A stretch of DNA of 64,000 bases from Colias croceus (taxonomy: Eukaryota; Arthropoda; Insecta; Lepidoptera; Pieridae): contig NC_059555.1 in NCBI RefSeq assembly GCF_905220415.1, positions 3,720,001-3,784,000 of the forward strand, read 5' to 3'. Positions 39,401 through 48,305 of this stretch are shown in pieces. The translations under genes were made by a program, and so were the position numbers. The notes beneath the pieces were generated by a model. The model was given only the letters and a program-made list of their open reading frames with translations. It was not told the DNA's origin and did no database searches. How positions within the stretch are numbered: the stretch's first letter is position 1; each line of letters starts with the position of its first letter.

Positions 39401-42400
39401 TTATATTTTTAAAAGGTTAACGTCGCGGTACCTTATTGAAAGAAAAAAACGTATTAAAAAAAACAACTTTTCAATTCGATTAAAGTATCTAATTGAAATA
39501 TTTGGGTTCAGACTACAATACAAAGACTATTTCCTTAAAAATGGGATTTTTTTCATCAATACGTACATACACGTGAAATAAACAGTTTAAACAAACGGAA
39601 AAGCCTTAATTTTCAAATTTTTGAACATTAATAGTAGCATGTTCGCAATTAAAATATCATCATCATAGAAGGAAAAAAGATTTTATAAGAGATCCGTTGT
39701 TTTCTTAAGAATACACTTAAAATGTAATCTACATACAATTTGATAGATTTGTAAAATAATTTCAATTTTAAATACTTTATTAAACGTAACATTTAGCTGT
39801 GAAAATTTTATTATATCTGTTTAAATTGTCATTCGATTTTTAATACGAAACTAATAGAAGCATTCATACCGAAAAATAAAATTTACTCATTTTCTTTATT
39901 ATTTTCTGTTTTATTTTTGTGTAGTTATAGCACAGATTAGATACTAGGTTATAGGTAGTCTATGATATCAAGTTCCATATTTATAGCTTTGGTATAGGTC
40001 GATTTGTCAACGTCGATTTCTGTTGTCCTTATGTATAGAACACTTGATAGAACACAATTATGGCTGAAGATCTGGATCTCTTTTCATAGTTATTATGTAC
40101 GGAAGTTTTTACAAAAAACTAGATACAGATTAAGATTTACACGATATATAATAATATGAATAGTTTGAACATAAATATCAACATAATAAATAATATTTTA
40201 CTTCTATTTTTACATAATAAAATGTTGTAGTATTTATTGTGTATATTATAAAAAGATGTAACTACTGTTTTTTTTTAAGTGGTTTTATTTTTTGTGTAAA
40301 AAAAATGCTGTGTCATCTACGTAACAACGTAAGGTATAAAGATAATGGTTTGAATAAAAGTTTGTTAAGTAATTAGAATTACTTATAACATTTCTTCCCA
40401 ATTTTTTATATTTGTCACACTATATTTATGAACATGCACAAAAATAATACAAAAATAAAGAACACAAGCGCACGCAAATTATTATTATTAAAATCTTAAA
40501 TTGTTGCATATTATGAATGAGATTAAATACGAAAATAAACCCAAAGTTATTTTTAATTTCGTTAAGAATAAATATAAGTTTACAATCGATATAAATAGAC
40601 CTACAATGTTTCTTGATACCTACTATTTTTATGCAAATATACAGTTTTCGTTCAAGACTCGTCGAGAAATATGAATATAATCTGTATTCATTAATAATAA
40701 CTTAATTTATTCGAACAAGTTATTTCTATATGACAAACATATTTTTTTAAATACGGTTTAACAGTTTCACCCACTCGAGATTAATTGATCCTGACAGTAA
40801 ATGATTTAATAAGTTCGTTATTATTAATCACTAGCTTTCCACCCGCGGCTTCTCCCGCGCAGTCAAGGATAAACCTGCATAATTCCCGTTCCCGTGGGAT
40901 TTCCAGGATAAAACCTATCCTACGTCCCGGAGTAAAAAGTAGCCTATGTCCTTTCTCGGGTATCAAAATATCTCCATACCAAATTTCATGCAAATTGGTT
41001 CAGTAGTTTAGGCGTGATTGAGTACCAGACAGACAGACAGAGTTACTTTCGCATTTATAATATTAGTATGGATTTATTAAAATAATTATAGCAAATAATA
41101 AGATTTCCTCTTAATTCTCAGATTTTCTATGTAATACGATCATTCAATTGTAATGCGTTCTCAATATTAAATTCTTTGCGTACGTATACTTTCCGAGTTT
41201 TATTCAATTATTTATTTTTTAGGTTTTCGAGTATTTTGTAGAGATTCATATAATAATTATTAAATGAATAAACATTAAGGATTTTAATATTTTATACTCC
41301 ATTGTATCTACTTTGTACGTTCATGAAGCTACACTGATGTGATTGATGAAATTTGGTAATAAAAATAACTAGGTACGTTGAAAAAAAACCGACTTCAAAG
41401 ACGGAAAAGTAAAAAATAAAAAGAGATTATTAAGATTTGATATTATTAATTACTACATATTATTTAGATGTGCTGTTTATTAAATGATTGATGGTTAGAT
41501 GTCGGTGCCAAGCCAATGTAAAACTTACCGGCTTACACGGGCTTAATACTTAGTGCTTAGTGCTTGTCATGTTAACTGCAGGGACACCTGCCTGCTATGA
41601 GAGCATAGTCTAATACATGTATTTAAAAAATATGTGTTAAACTATGCTCTCTGACTAAGCTAATAATACCTTTAATTTAAAACAATTACCTGTGGCTCAG
41701 TACGATAGTTCCAGTTCGCTTCAGTGAACTGAATCAAGGTAGCAAGTAAAGGGATGTCCATGAAGGAGAGCTCTGGTCCTCCAGCCTCGATCAGCAATAC
41801 CTGTAATGTTATACTATTATAGATTACCTACAAAATGTAATGCTTTATGTAGGTACTTCGTACCTACTGAGAAACACAAGTCTAAGGCTGTTTATCCACC
41901 AATAATGTGCGAGGATGTGTGACATTATTTGGTGGAAAAACACCCTTAAACTTATTATTCTATGCTAAAGGCTTCGTAGAGGAACATGCTGTTCATTAGT
42001 GCAAACAGATTGAAAATCGGTGCAGTAGTTTGACTTTGTTTTACTTCTCCGTATATGAAGATCAGGGTCAATGAGTAGAATTAATATTTTTATAGAAAAT
42101 GTGATAAATTATATTTCATACGCTATAATAATAAACATATCAAAACGTTTACAGTTCGTGAAGCACGGAAAAATCGTAAAAATAAAACGACTCAGTTTTC
42201 AAACGGCGTTTTTGTCTCTGATTCTAATCTTACTATTATATACACACTTGTTTTCAAAGTTAACGATATTCTTATGTAATATAATGTAATTAATATTTTT
42301 GTTAAAGCTAACAATAGAACAGATTTGTATTTTAGAATCCTCAGACTACGTGCTTGGATTTTTACTGGGATATATTTTGCGTGTTTAAATGAACTATTAC

Positions 42401-44878
42401 AATAAATTATTATGTCATTTATTAGTGCGAATTTTATCAAGGAGTTCCAAAATGATGGACTGAAATAGATATACACTCACAGTATACACTAAATAGAAAA
42501 AAATTACTAATGTCTAAAATTGATTTGTTTTGCATTCTAACCATAAAATAACACAGTCTGTGAAGGCCTTTTTATTTTTTATTTTTTTTATAGTGGGGAA
42601 ATCTTCCAAAGATACCCACGGCCCCCGGGGAAGGAGCCGTGGGTTATGTCGGATTCTTACCGACAGTCTGTGAATTGTCTGTGTTTCATATTATTAAAAT
42701 ATATGTTGCAATAGAGTTCAAAAACATATCATAAAATATAACAACCTTGTCTTCAATAGTTAGTTATTTATATCCGAGGCCAATACGAAAACAAGGGGTT
42801 TTCTGATGTTGTAAAATAGGGACATTGGACTACCGAAGGACATTATAAATGTAATGTGAAGTTCATTGTCACATAGTTAATGAAAATAAACTATAATAAA
42901 CATTCTTATAATACGGGTGACCTTTAAAGACAAGTAATGTGTGGCTTTAGATCCTGGTTAAGGGATTAATTTAGTTCGAATAGTTGCTATAGTCACAACA
43001 AGGCGCCTTAGGTATATTTTGGTCTGGTCTATATTTGCATACACGTTCATTCCTTGATAATAATTATTACTTCTACTGGTTTCTCTTGGTCAAAGCAAAT
43101 TAACAATGAATTTTTATCAATCACTAATTTATATTGCACTGTTAATTATAAATGCAGGCATTTTAGAGTTAAAGCGACGAAACACAGCTTTTAGTAGAGA
43201 TTTGAATGTGAATAATGGGAATAACATTATATCACGGTAAATAATAGCCTATTCTACTCTATAGGTATACTCTTATCTCTAGGTATACTATTTCGAAGAA
43301 AAGACAAACAAGAAGATAAAAAAGCCCTTACTTTTCTAAATATATCATCGAAGTATCTAACTCTTGTGTAGAATTACACGAGAACACTTTACAAGTAAAG
43401 TAAACAATATCAAACAATTACCTTAAACTTTTTGACTTCTGTCAATCGATTGGCCAGCACGCAACCGGCGGAGCCTGCGCCGATGATGATGAAGTCATAT
43501 TCTTCGTTCAGAACCTTGGCATCGGGCGGTTCACTGGACAGAGAATCTGATACGTCATGGATTAAACCGGTGAAAGCGCTCAGTATATCGCCTCCTGTTC
43601 CCTTAGATAGCAGGAGACTGAGGACACTGCAAAAGTTTTATTAGATTTTATTACCTGCACCTGTATGTTTGTAAGCTTATTTATTGTGTCCGATTCATAT
43701 AAGTCAAATTTTGTTTATCAAGGATCGGTGATGATGCAATGGTTGCATGATTTACCTTATTAAAGCGTGTTTGTTAGTTTTTTTTAAATAATTTTATTTA
43801 TTTTATGTGTCTTATAAAATTGCATGATATTTTGTAAAGATGCAGTGTTGATTATTGTTTTTTTTGCTTAGAATAAAAACACCGATATATACACAAGAAA
43901 GATCTATGTGAAAAACCTTTGTATTTTGACTGTCTAATCCGTAGTCGAGAAATAATTATTCTTTCGTGTTAAATTAAAGGAAGGAACAATGATTTATAAA
44001 GAAGACTTGTTTTGTGGAGATTTTTTTTGTAACTCCATATTTCTAATCATATGGCAACCTACATAGGAATTGATTATAAGTCTGGTCAATAAAGTTACGT
44101 TAAGTATTACTCTTGTTTTTTTGGTTAAATTTATCTGCGTATTTCTGATTTACTAAAACACATGATCAATGAATGTGTTAGAACTATGTTAGACACTGTT
44201 TTGTTATTTACTAAATATATTTTCTGTATGTGTATGACGGCGCCACCGTCGAGGTTTTAAAAAATAACGAACGGCGATCCGATATAAAGCAGCGCGTACA
44301 TCTACATGTGCAATAGATAATATACATTATATAAATAATGGAAATATAGACTTAACTCGAAACACTTTTATATTAATAACACTTTAATCATGCCTATTGT
44401 TTTCAATGTAAGATCCCACCAAGCATGAAGCTTGCTTCGAGAAAATTCCATCTGGGTTCGTTTACGTGTTCGTTTATGTATGTACTTTTATACTTTTTTT
44501 AACTTTTTTAATACTCACTTTACGTAAAATTTTCCGAATAAAAATCGCTATGATTTCTAAAAGATATTAAAAAATAAAAGTTTGAAAAAATCTAATCGTG
44601 GTGCGGGATTATTTAGGCCCGCGCTTTTGTATTAAAAAAAAAATAAAAATAAATACGTATTAAAAATATTCATACTCATCAGAATATAAAACTATTCCTC
44701 GTATAAAAATAATAGGAAATAAGTTAATACCTTTCCACTAAGACGTTAAAAATTGATAAAAACGATAGAATTGATATGCTGTAGCCATAAGTTTAATTAG
44801 CATTCCTATTTTATCCAGAAAGAATATTATTATTGTTTAAATTATATACCTTATCGTTAGGAAGTGGTTGTACCGCAT
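23054..44878 (-). CDS. GMC oxidoreductase gene B (5 coding exons, 618 aa)
   Basis: An FAD-dependent glucose-methanol-choline oxidoreductase, probably secreted, acting on an unknown alcohol or sugar. I join five exons: 44878-44850, 43626-43422, 41800-41690, 24806-24662 and 24420-23054. All junctions are GT-AG and the phases match (2, 0, 0, 1), giving 619 codons including TAG/TGA-free sequence up to the final stop. Residues 1-20 look like a signal peptide. The Rossmann GAGSAG motif is at 59-64, the GMC signature around GKVVGGSSVLH lies in exon 4, and signature 2 (GAINSPQLLMISGIG) lies in exon 5. The C-terminal active-site pair is His550 (YHHCGT) and His594 (AAHTNAP). Length is normal for insect members. 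Intron 3 is 16.9 kb and packed with transposons. Exon 1 is the least certain part. Confidence 0.85.
24662..24806 (-). CDS. Gene B exon 4 (GMC signature 1)
   Basis: The acceptor is ccaattacag and the donor CCAG|GTATAA (phase 1). It encodes AAGCKGMEGGRCHWPRGKVV and GGSSVLHSMIYTRGNRKDYD, the first GMC signature. His stands where the paralogues have Asn in SSVLN; the family pattern allows either. The upstream neighbour exon is 16.9 kb away. Confidence 0.92.
25186..25371 (+). repeat. Lepidopteran interspersed repeat (subfamily W)
   Basis: It begins near cacgtggcttcgccggcttt, has tcctcaagaaccattctatc, and ends gcgactttgttttatactat as at 11243. Confidence 0.75.
25651..25786 (+). repeat. Dispersed repeat S, copy 2
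   Basis: Shares cagtcacgtcatggagtaag and gccaaagaagtttcactt with 12602-12756. Lies in intron 3 of gene B... upstream of exon 4 on the coding strand. Confidence 0.75.
26562..26775 (+). mobile_element. tRNA-derived SINE, near full length
   Basis: The head contains RNA polymerase III boxes: an A-box-like ttggtacagtgg near 26575 and a B box gggttcgattccc near 26617-26629. The body contains tcgatcagtgaaacagacg and ctgccccttaccccactagg, matching the headless copy at 17480. The cloverleaf is imperfect and a non-tRNA body follows, so it is a SINE and not a tRNA gene. Confidence 0.85.
27284..27325 (+). repeat. Head of a Lepidopteran interspersed repeat
   Basis: actagctgtgcccgcgactt followed by cgtccgcgtgg is the typical GC-rich head; the body beyond it is not recognisable. 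Confidence 0.65.
27540..27850. repeat. Inverted-repeat element of unknown family
   Basis: The left arm contains acaataattccaaaagtttt at about 27547 and the right arm carries the complement, aaaacttttggaattattgt, at about 27808. Homology continues inward past ttgggacgac, the arms being about 80-100 bp. The minus-strand open frame here (27575-27865) is a by-product. Confidence 0.75.
28191..28704. mobile_element. 514-bp non-autonomous element with inverted ends
   Basis: The left end gagccattttaataggcaac pairs with the right end gttgcctattaaattggctc, about 34 bp with three mismatches. The interior has no transposase. Superfamily not determined, because the target duplication is unclear. Confidence 0.75.
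28732..28905 (+). repeat. Lepidopteran interspersed repeat (subfamily Z)
   Basis: The head ggtccgccccggcttcgccc is followed by accatcctcgtacttcaagg and the tail gcgcttaccaacacattttg. It is the inverse of 16371-16535. Confidence 0.88.
29201..29393 (+). repeat. Lepidopteran interspersed repeat (subfamily X)
   Basis: The head actagctgcgcccttcggtt is followed by ctcctgttggtcttagcgtg, aatcggaccagtagttcctg and a short tail ending attatagtatgg. Confidence 0.88.
29570..29836 (+). repeat. 'ggccggtt' repeat, internally deleted copy
   Basis: It keeps both ends (gggttccgtagcc and cggtgcgcgagtccgac then gcacttg) but is only about 267 bp, against 550-580 bp for the copies at 2775 and 46309. Confidence 0.8.
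29837..31250. other. Intronic stretch of gene B without recognisable feature
   Basis: AT-rich, with a GC-rich spot near 30601-30618. No gene or repeat was recognised. Confidence 0.5.
31251..33343. mobile_element. 2.1-kb DNA element with 27-bp inverted ends
   Basis: The left end ctgtgcctccagtgaataag and the right end cttattcactggaggcacag are reverse complements, continuing to about 27 bp with one mismatch. The interior is mostly AT-rich without a full transposase frame. A short minus-strand fragment near 32385-32475 reads SKKEDWVAEMLSGGYKR before a stop and may be a coding fossil. The family is unknown, and no clear target duplication was found. Confidence 0.75.
33443..33524. repeat. 12-bp minisatellite
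   Basis: About seven units of ggcattcgcgat with single-base variants. Minus-strand open frames through it give repetitive peptides (CHRE or MPSR repeats) and are artefacts of the 12-bp period. Confidence 0.93.
33649..33680. repeat. 15-bp hairpin with 2-nt loop
   Basis: atatttttttgagtt, loop gt, then its exact complement. Confidence 0.85.
35014..35200 (+). repeat. Lepidopteran 'cactgctggg' repeat
   Basis: It starts with a cat-triplet run, then cgtcagcccatatacattct and cactgctgggacatggg, and later ggtttcctcacaatgttttt before caccactgagcc. This order is seen in a very common lepidopteran retroposed repeat. It is inserted inside the Harbinger-like element. Confidence 0.7.
35470..35684 (-). pseudogene. 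Harbinger transposase N-terminal fragment, frameshifted
   Basis: From the ATG at 35684 it reads MDSAYYFIFENEDELDDLYN and later RRPRIYKE. After about 35580 the frame must shift by one base, continuing RHCFVEYDDVDFSTRFRLSK and SVLEVLQLIEDKLE. The RPRIY..R and F..RFRLSK..V..L pattern is the N-terminal region of PIF/Harbinger (HARBI1-like) transposases. The catalytic DDE part is absent, so the copy cannot be active. Confidence 0.75.
35893..36970. other. Intronic stretch of gene B without recognisable feature
   Basis: AT-rich; no gene, repeat or site was recognised. Confidence 0.5.
36971..37024. repeat. Perfect 54-bp palindrome without loop
   Basis: Bases 36971-36997 and 36998-37024 are exact complements meeting at caataat|attattg. 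It lies just before SINE-derived sequence. Confidence 0.95.
37085..37200 (+). repeat. SINE fragment with B box
   Basis: gagggttcgattcccacccg is a polymerase III B box. It is followed by gcaaatatttgtgtgatgaa and cctctgtgtctgggtgttaa, the body of a second lepidopteran SINE family, ending in a cat-triplet-rich tail. No A box is recognisable. Confidence 0.75.
37263..37443. mobile_element. Fully palindromic MITE, copy 2
   Basis: 181 bp, same family as 7538-7715: cagcccccctagccaagtgg at the left, its complement at the right. The arms are more exactly paired than in copy 1, suggesting a younger insertion. Confidence 0.95.
37444..40829. other. AT-rich intronic stretch of gene B
   Basis: No gene or named repeat was recognised. 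Open frames here (37649-37894, 38186-38380, 39134-39319) are low in complexity and without recognisable domains. Confidence 0.5.
40830..41073 (+). repeat. Lepidopteran interspersed repeat (subfamily Y), full copy
   Basis: Head ttccacccgcggcttctccc, then gttcccgttcccgtgggatt, ccggagtaaaaagtagccta, gacagacagacagagttact and ttataatattagtatggat. It is the most complete copy in the window. Confidence 0.9.
41381..41570 (-). repeat. 'gaagtcggtt' repeat, rearranged copy
   Basis: The left part (aaaccgacttcaaagacgg to gtcggtgccaagc) is the complement of the copies at 4898 and 15479, while the right part (aaacttaccggcttacacgg) has the same orientation as at 15479. The copy has been internally inverted. 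Confidence 0.7.
41690..41800 (-). CDS. Gene B exon 3
   Basis: 37 codons between cattacag and CAG|GTAATT. It encodes VLLIEAGG (the acidic residue after the second beta strand binds the adenosine ribose of FAD), then SFMDIPLLA and NWNYRTEPQ. The same order is seen uninterrupted in gene C. Both junctions are phase 0. Confidence 0.93.
41886..41945. mobile_element. Short relative of the 6702 MITE
   Basis: About 60 bp with ends ggctgtttatccaccaa and ttggtggaaaaacaccc and a central gtgcgaggatgtgt shared with the 161-bp element at 6702. It lies 85 bp upstream of gene B exon 3. Confidence 0.6.
42565..42662 (-). mobile_element. 98-bp retroposed insertion with 12-bp target duplication
   Basis: Exact repeats acagtctgtgaa flank it (42553-42564 and 42663-42674). 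On the minus strand it has an A-rich tail (aaaaaaaataaaaaataaaa) after a GC-rich hairpin containing cccacggctccttccccggg and ggccgtggg. Tail plus duplication are marks of LINE-driven insertion. It lies in intron 2 of gene B. Confidence 0.85.
43422..43626 (-). CDS. Gene B exon 2 (FAD-binding Rossmann motif)
   Basis: The acceptor is cttttgcag and the donor AAG|GTAATT. The exon encodes the rest of the signal peptide, a linker with EPPD, and EEYDFIIIGAGSAGCVLANR, the ADP-binding beta-alpha-beta fold of GMC enzymes. Confidence 0.93.
44850..44878 (-). CDS. Gene B exon 1 (start codon and signal peptide)
   Basis: The ATG (44878-44876) opens MRYNHFLTI and the exon ends in phase 2 at a donor AG|GTATAT. 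Joined to the T that opens exon 2 it gives Ser, and the protein reads MRYNHFLTISVLSLLLS, a good signal peptide. The ATG has a purine at -3. The exon was found by requiring phase 2 and a hydrophobic continuation, so it is a prediction. Confidence 0.6.
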
Positions 44879-44954
44879 TTCAATGTGTAATTTATATTTT
44901 AACAAAATTAAAACTAATTAAACACAATGTTCACTCAATAAATAATAATCGTGG

Positions 44955-44959
44955 ACTGA
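44955..44959 (-). promoter_or_regulatory. Putative initiator of gene B
   Basis: TCAGT on the minus strand, about 77 nt upstream of the predicted ATG, with a TTTATAG sequence about 16 nt before it. The motif matches the arthropod initiator; spacing of the TATA-like box is short. Confidence 0.3.
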
Positions 44960-45690
44960 ACTCTTTGCTATAAATTTCTATCATTGTGTATGAAGACTCA
45001 TAAAAAAGGATTAATTGAAATAAATACAAACACACACTGTTTCATTTTTTTCCCAAATATTATGTAAAATACTTTGTGTAAGAAAAAACATTTTTACTAG
45101 AAGATCATGTTTTTACACGATCGTTTGATGCTTATCACATCTGTGGTCACGAACTTGTTCATAATATGGTTGGATAAAGGATGTGTTGTTTAATCTATTG
45201 TTTTTATAATTCATTAATTTGGTGTATGTGTGTAAAAATAATAAAACAATGGAGATTTTAAGCAACGGTTAGCACGGTCGTCGGTCACAAGATGGGTTGG
45301 GTGACGAATTTTTATTTCTGCAGTTGCTTTTTACGGAAATCTTAGTGTCGCGAGTCAGACTAGGACCAGAACATTGTTTATGCAAATAATCTTCATGAAA
45401 ACTGTTTTGTTGAATATCTCTTGTGGGCTGAGCATTTGTATTTGCTAAGTAATTTTATAAAGAAAAATTTTAAATGTTTAGAATAGATTTGACAACGCCT
45501 ATTTGAAGTCTACTTAATACAGATACCGTGAGGTTAAAAATAACTCTACTTTTGTGAGGAAATATCTATTAATATTTCAGAGTTTAGAAACGTTAAATAA
45601 AAAATATTTTAAAGGATTAACTTCATTACATTCTTGACTTCATTATAATAGTTAATAGGCTATTAATATACTATATGCTGCAGACAATAA

Positions 45691-45800
45691 TCATATTTTA
45701 CTGGATTACATATTTTACTGTAAAAAGAATATTGTAAGAGCACATAAATATGTAAAAAATAACAGACGATATACTTATGAGATAATCTATAATTAATGTT
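45691..45800 (+). repeat. Repeat T, copy 1
   Basis: Shares catattttactggattaca and tattttact exactly, then agcacataaa and a gacg/gaca..tatact..gag.taatctataatt region, with 52117-52280. The two copies flank the LINE. Confidence 0.65.
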
Positions 45801-46044
45801 TTTTTATGATTTAAAGAAATCTAGAAAGAATTTGCAGAACTTTAGTAATTTGTTTTGCATAACTTTCTATACATAAACCTCTAATGTACTCAGGTACTCC
45901 TCTGAAACGTAACTCTCATGTAATTTTGCATGCTTATTGAGTAGAATTTGCCATCTATTTATCATGTCTCTTACATATTCCTATGTGATAAAAGTAAGGC
46001 AAAACAACGAGATTTTATTTTAATTCATTCGCTTAGTAGCTATA

Positions 46045-46910
46045 TATCTATGATATATAAAAAAGCTAGATACGTTACCCGCTCTCTATTTTGGCAAGAA
46101 AAAACTCAGCTAAGTACCCGAGTTTCACTTAGTCACGCACCATTCAGCGTCGTGGCTGGACGTTCTTTTTATATTTTAATCGGCAGTTGTTATTACGTAG
46201 TACATGAGTGAGACATGTATTATGTTTCGGGCGTGAGAGTGAATGAGAGAACAACTGTATTGGTGATAATGCGTTAGTAAGTAGGTATGTATTAATTACG
46301 CTGTTTTTAGGGTTCCGTACCTCAAAAGGAAAAAACGGAACCCTTATAGGATCACTTTGTTGTCCGTCTGTCCGTCCGTCCGTCCGTCTGTCAAGACCCT
46401 TTTTCTCAGGAACGCGTGGAGGTATGAAGCTGAAATTTATATCAATTACTCAAGTCTACTGTCCCTTAAAGCTGTGAAACAATCAAACTTCTAAGCCAAC
46501 GCAATCAAAATATACAGCCATTTATGCCGCAAATTTTCGAAACTTGCAAGGGAATCAAAACCTACAGGGTGCTTCCCGTGAACTCAGAATCTTGAAATTT
46601 GGTACGAAGCAACGTCTTATAGCATAGATAAAGGAAAAATTACGAAAACCATAAATTTTTAGTTACATCACATAATATATTTTTTTTTAATAATTTTAAA
46701 CTTACTACCCATTTCCTCATAAACGCGTAGAGGTATTAAATTGAAATTCATACCAAATTATGGTATTAAATACGTAAGTAGTAAACAGGTATATTTAATA
46801 CCGTATTTAACGGAACCCTGGGTGCGCGAGTCCGACTCGCACTTGGCCGGTTTTATTTAATGCAATGATGTTGGTGTATGCCGCGTCTACTAGTATAATA
46901 GGTCATTGGC
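46045..46910 (+). repeat. Repeat R, interrupted copy
   Basis: Homologous to 10650-10961 in the opposite orientation. It is split by the 'ggccggtt' repeat at 46309-46855, and resumes with tgcaatgatgttggtg and ccgcgtctactagtataata. Homology stops at about 46910, where the LINE probably begins. Confidence 0.85.
46309..46855 (+). repeat. 'ggccggtt' repeat nested in repeat R
   Basis: It runs from agggttccgtacctc through a (tccg)n-rich stretch gtccgtctgtccgtccgtcc to cgagtccgactcgcacttgg and ccggtttt. It is a 547-bp insertion relative to the empty site near 10695. Confidence 0.88.
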
Positions 46911-47244
46911 TATATATAGTATTTATTTACATTTTACTAGGTACTTAGATTTCTTCACAATACGATTTTACATTTTAATTTACTCATCGTAGTCATCGTT
47001 CGTTAGTGAATCAGAATAGACGTGTATTACTTTTTACTATCAAGTGCTTTGCGATTTTAATAATTATTTACATGATAATAAGAATTCAAGTTGCATAATT
47101 AGTGTTTGGTATTTATATCATTTCAATTTACGTTCGAAACACAGCGAGTGTTTCAAGCGGGAGCAAGACAATTGCAATTTTTTGTCCTGCACGCACCGTA
47201 GAACGACTCATATTCGTGCACAAATTATCCATTGCGGAGTAAAT

Positions 47245-48240
47245 ATGAGTGAACGCCGATCGCCAACACGTTTAACCAGCAGTGGTGCAGTGGGTACTGC
47301 CGGTGGATCGCATCCCGATCTATCGAAGCTAAGTTCGTTTTCAACGAGTTCTACGCCAACTGATACTCAAATCACTTACAGAAAACGGAAACAACCGCTA
47401 GAACAAGATTGCAGATGTAGTGATGATATGAAGGATATTCGCTCGGAGTTGAGCCGTATTAGTACATTACTTGAAAAATATGTTTGCTCAAACGAACAAA
47501 TAATAAACAAAATTCATGAAAACATTTCTGAGGTAAAAACACAAATTACCGAAATTAAATCGTCCAACGAACAATCCTTGAATTTAATTCGCCAAAATAC
47601 GAATCAAATCAATGAAATTAAGTCATCAGCATGTATGATAATTACTGAACAAAACATATTGAAGAGTACTATTTCTCAATTAGAATCCCAGATCAACCAG
47701 GGTGAGAGTAAAATAAAATCACTGGAGTTAAATCTTCAATCAATAAATCAGTCATCCAATCCATCGGGTTTTACGTCTAAAAATCAACTACATATAAATG
47801 AACACTTAATCAAGGAACTACGAGACAGAAAAAGCCGCGAAAAAAATGTAATTTTTGCTGGTTTCCCAGAATCGACATCTTATAACTCAGAGGAGAGGAT
47901 ATCTAAAGACAACTACGAAATTTTAAAAATTACCTCGCTAATAAGTTCAGACCTACCGAAGCCAGTAAAGATATATAGAATTGGCAAGTATTCACCGGGG
48001 AAAAATCGTAGAATAAAGGTTTGCTATGACACAATTGAATCTGCTAAAATAATCCTACGTAACAAAAATAAACTACCCAACAATATTAAAGCTTTTAGTG
48101 ATCAAACGCCAGCTCAGGAAAAATATCTTAAAAGTTTACAGGATGAACTAAACCGTCGCATTGGTGAAGGAGAAACAGATCTCACAATAAAATACGTTAA
48201 CGGAATGCCTACTATAAAGAAAATTGTGTCAAAAAACTAG
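47245..48240 (+). CDS. LINE ORF1 protein (coiled coil, RNA-binding)
   Basis: 331 aa from the ATG at 47245 (MSERRSPTRL); the frame is open further upstream but without ATG. Residues about 45-165 form a long hydrophilic coiled coil (EKYVCSNEQIINKIHENISE). The C-terminal part has RKSREKNVIFAGFPES, YRIGKYSPGKNRRIKV and SDQTPAQEKYLKSLQDELNR, a pattern of ORF1 nucleic-acid chaperones of CR1-like LINEs. No CCHC zinc knuckle is seen. It would bind element RNA in the cytoplasm. Intact. Confidence 0.85.
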   Translation: MSERRSPTRLTSSGAVGTAGGSHPDLSKLSSFSTSSTPTDTQITYRKRKQPLEQDCRCSDDMKDIRSELSRISTLLEKYVCSNEQIINKIHENISEVKTQITEIKSSNEQSLNLIRQNTNQINEIKSSACMIITEQNILKSTISQLESQINQGESKIKSLELNLQSINQSSNPSGFTSKNQLHINEHLIKELRDRKSREKNVIFAGFPESTSYNSEERISKDNYEILKITSLISSDLPKPVKIYRIGKYSPGKNRRIKVCYDTIESAKIILRNKNKLPNNIKAFSDQTPAQEKYLKSLQDELNRRIGEGETDLTIKYVNGMPTIKKIVSKN

Positions 48241-48305
48241 AAATAAATTTAAAGACAAACAACCAAAATATCAACTCCTATGAAATACTAGACAGCTATG
48301 AAAAT

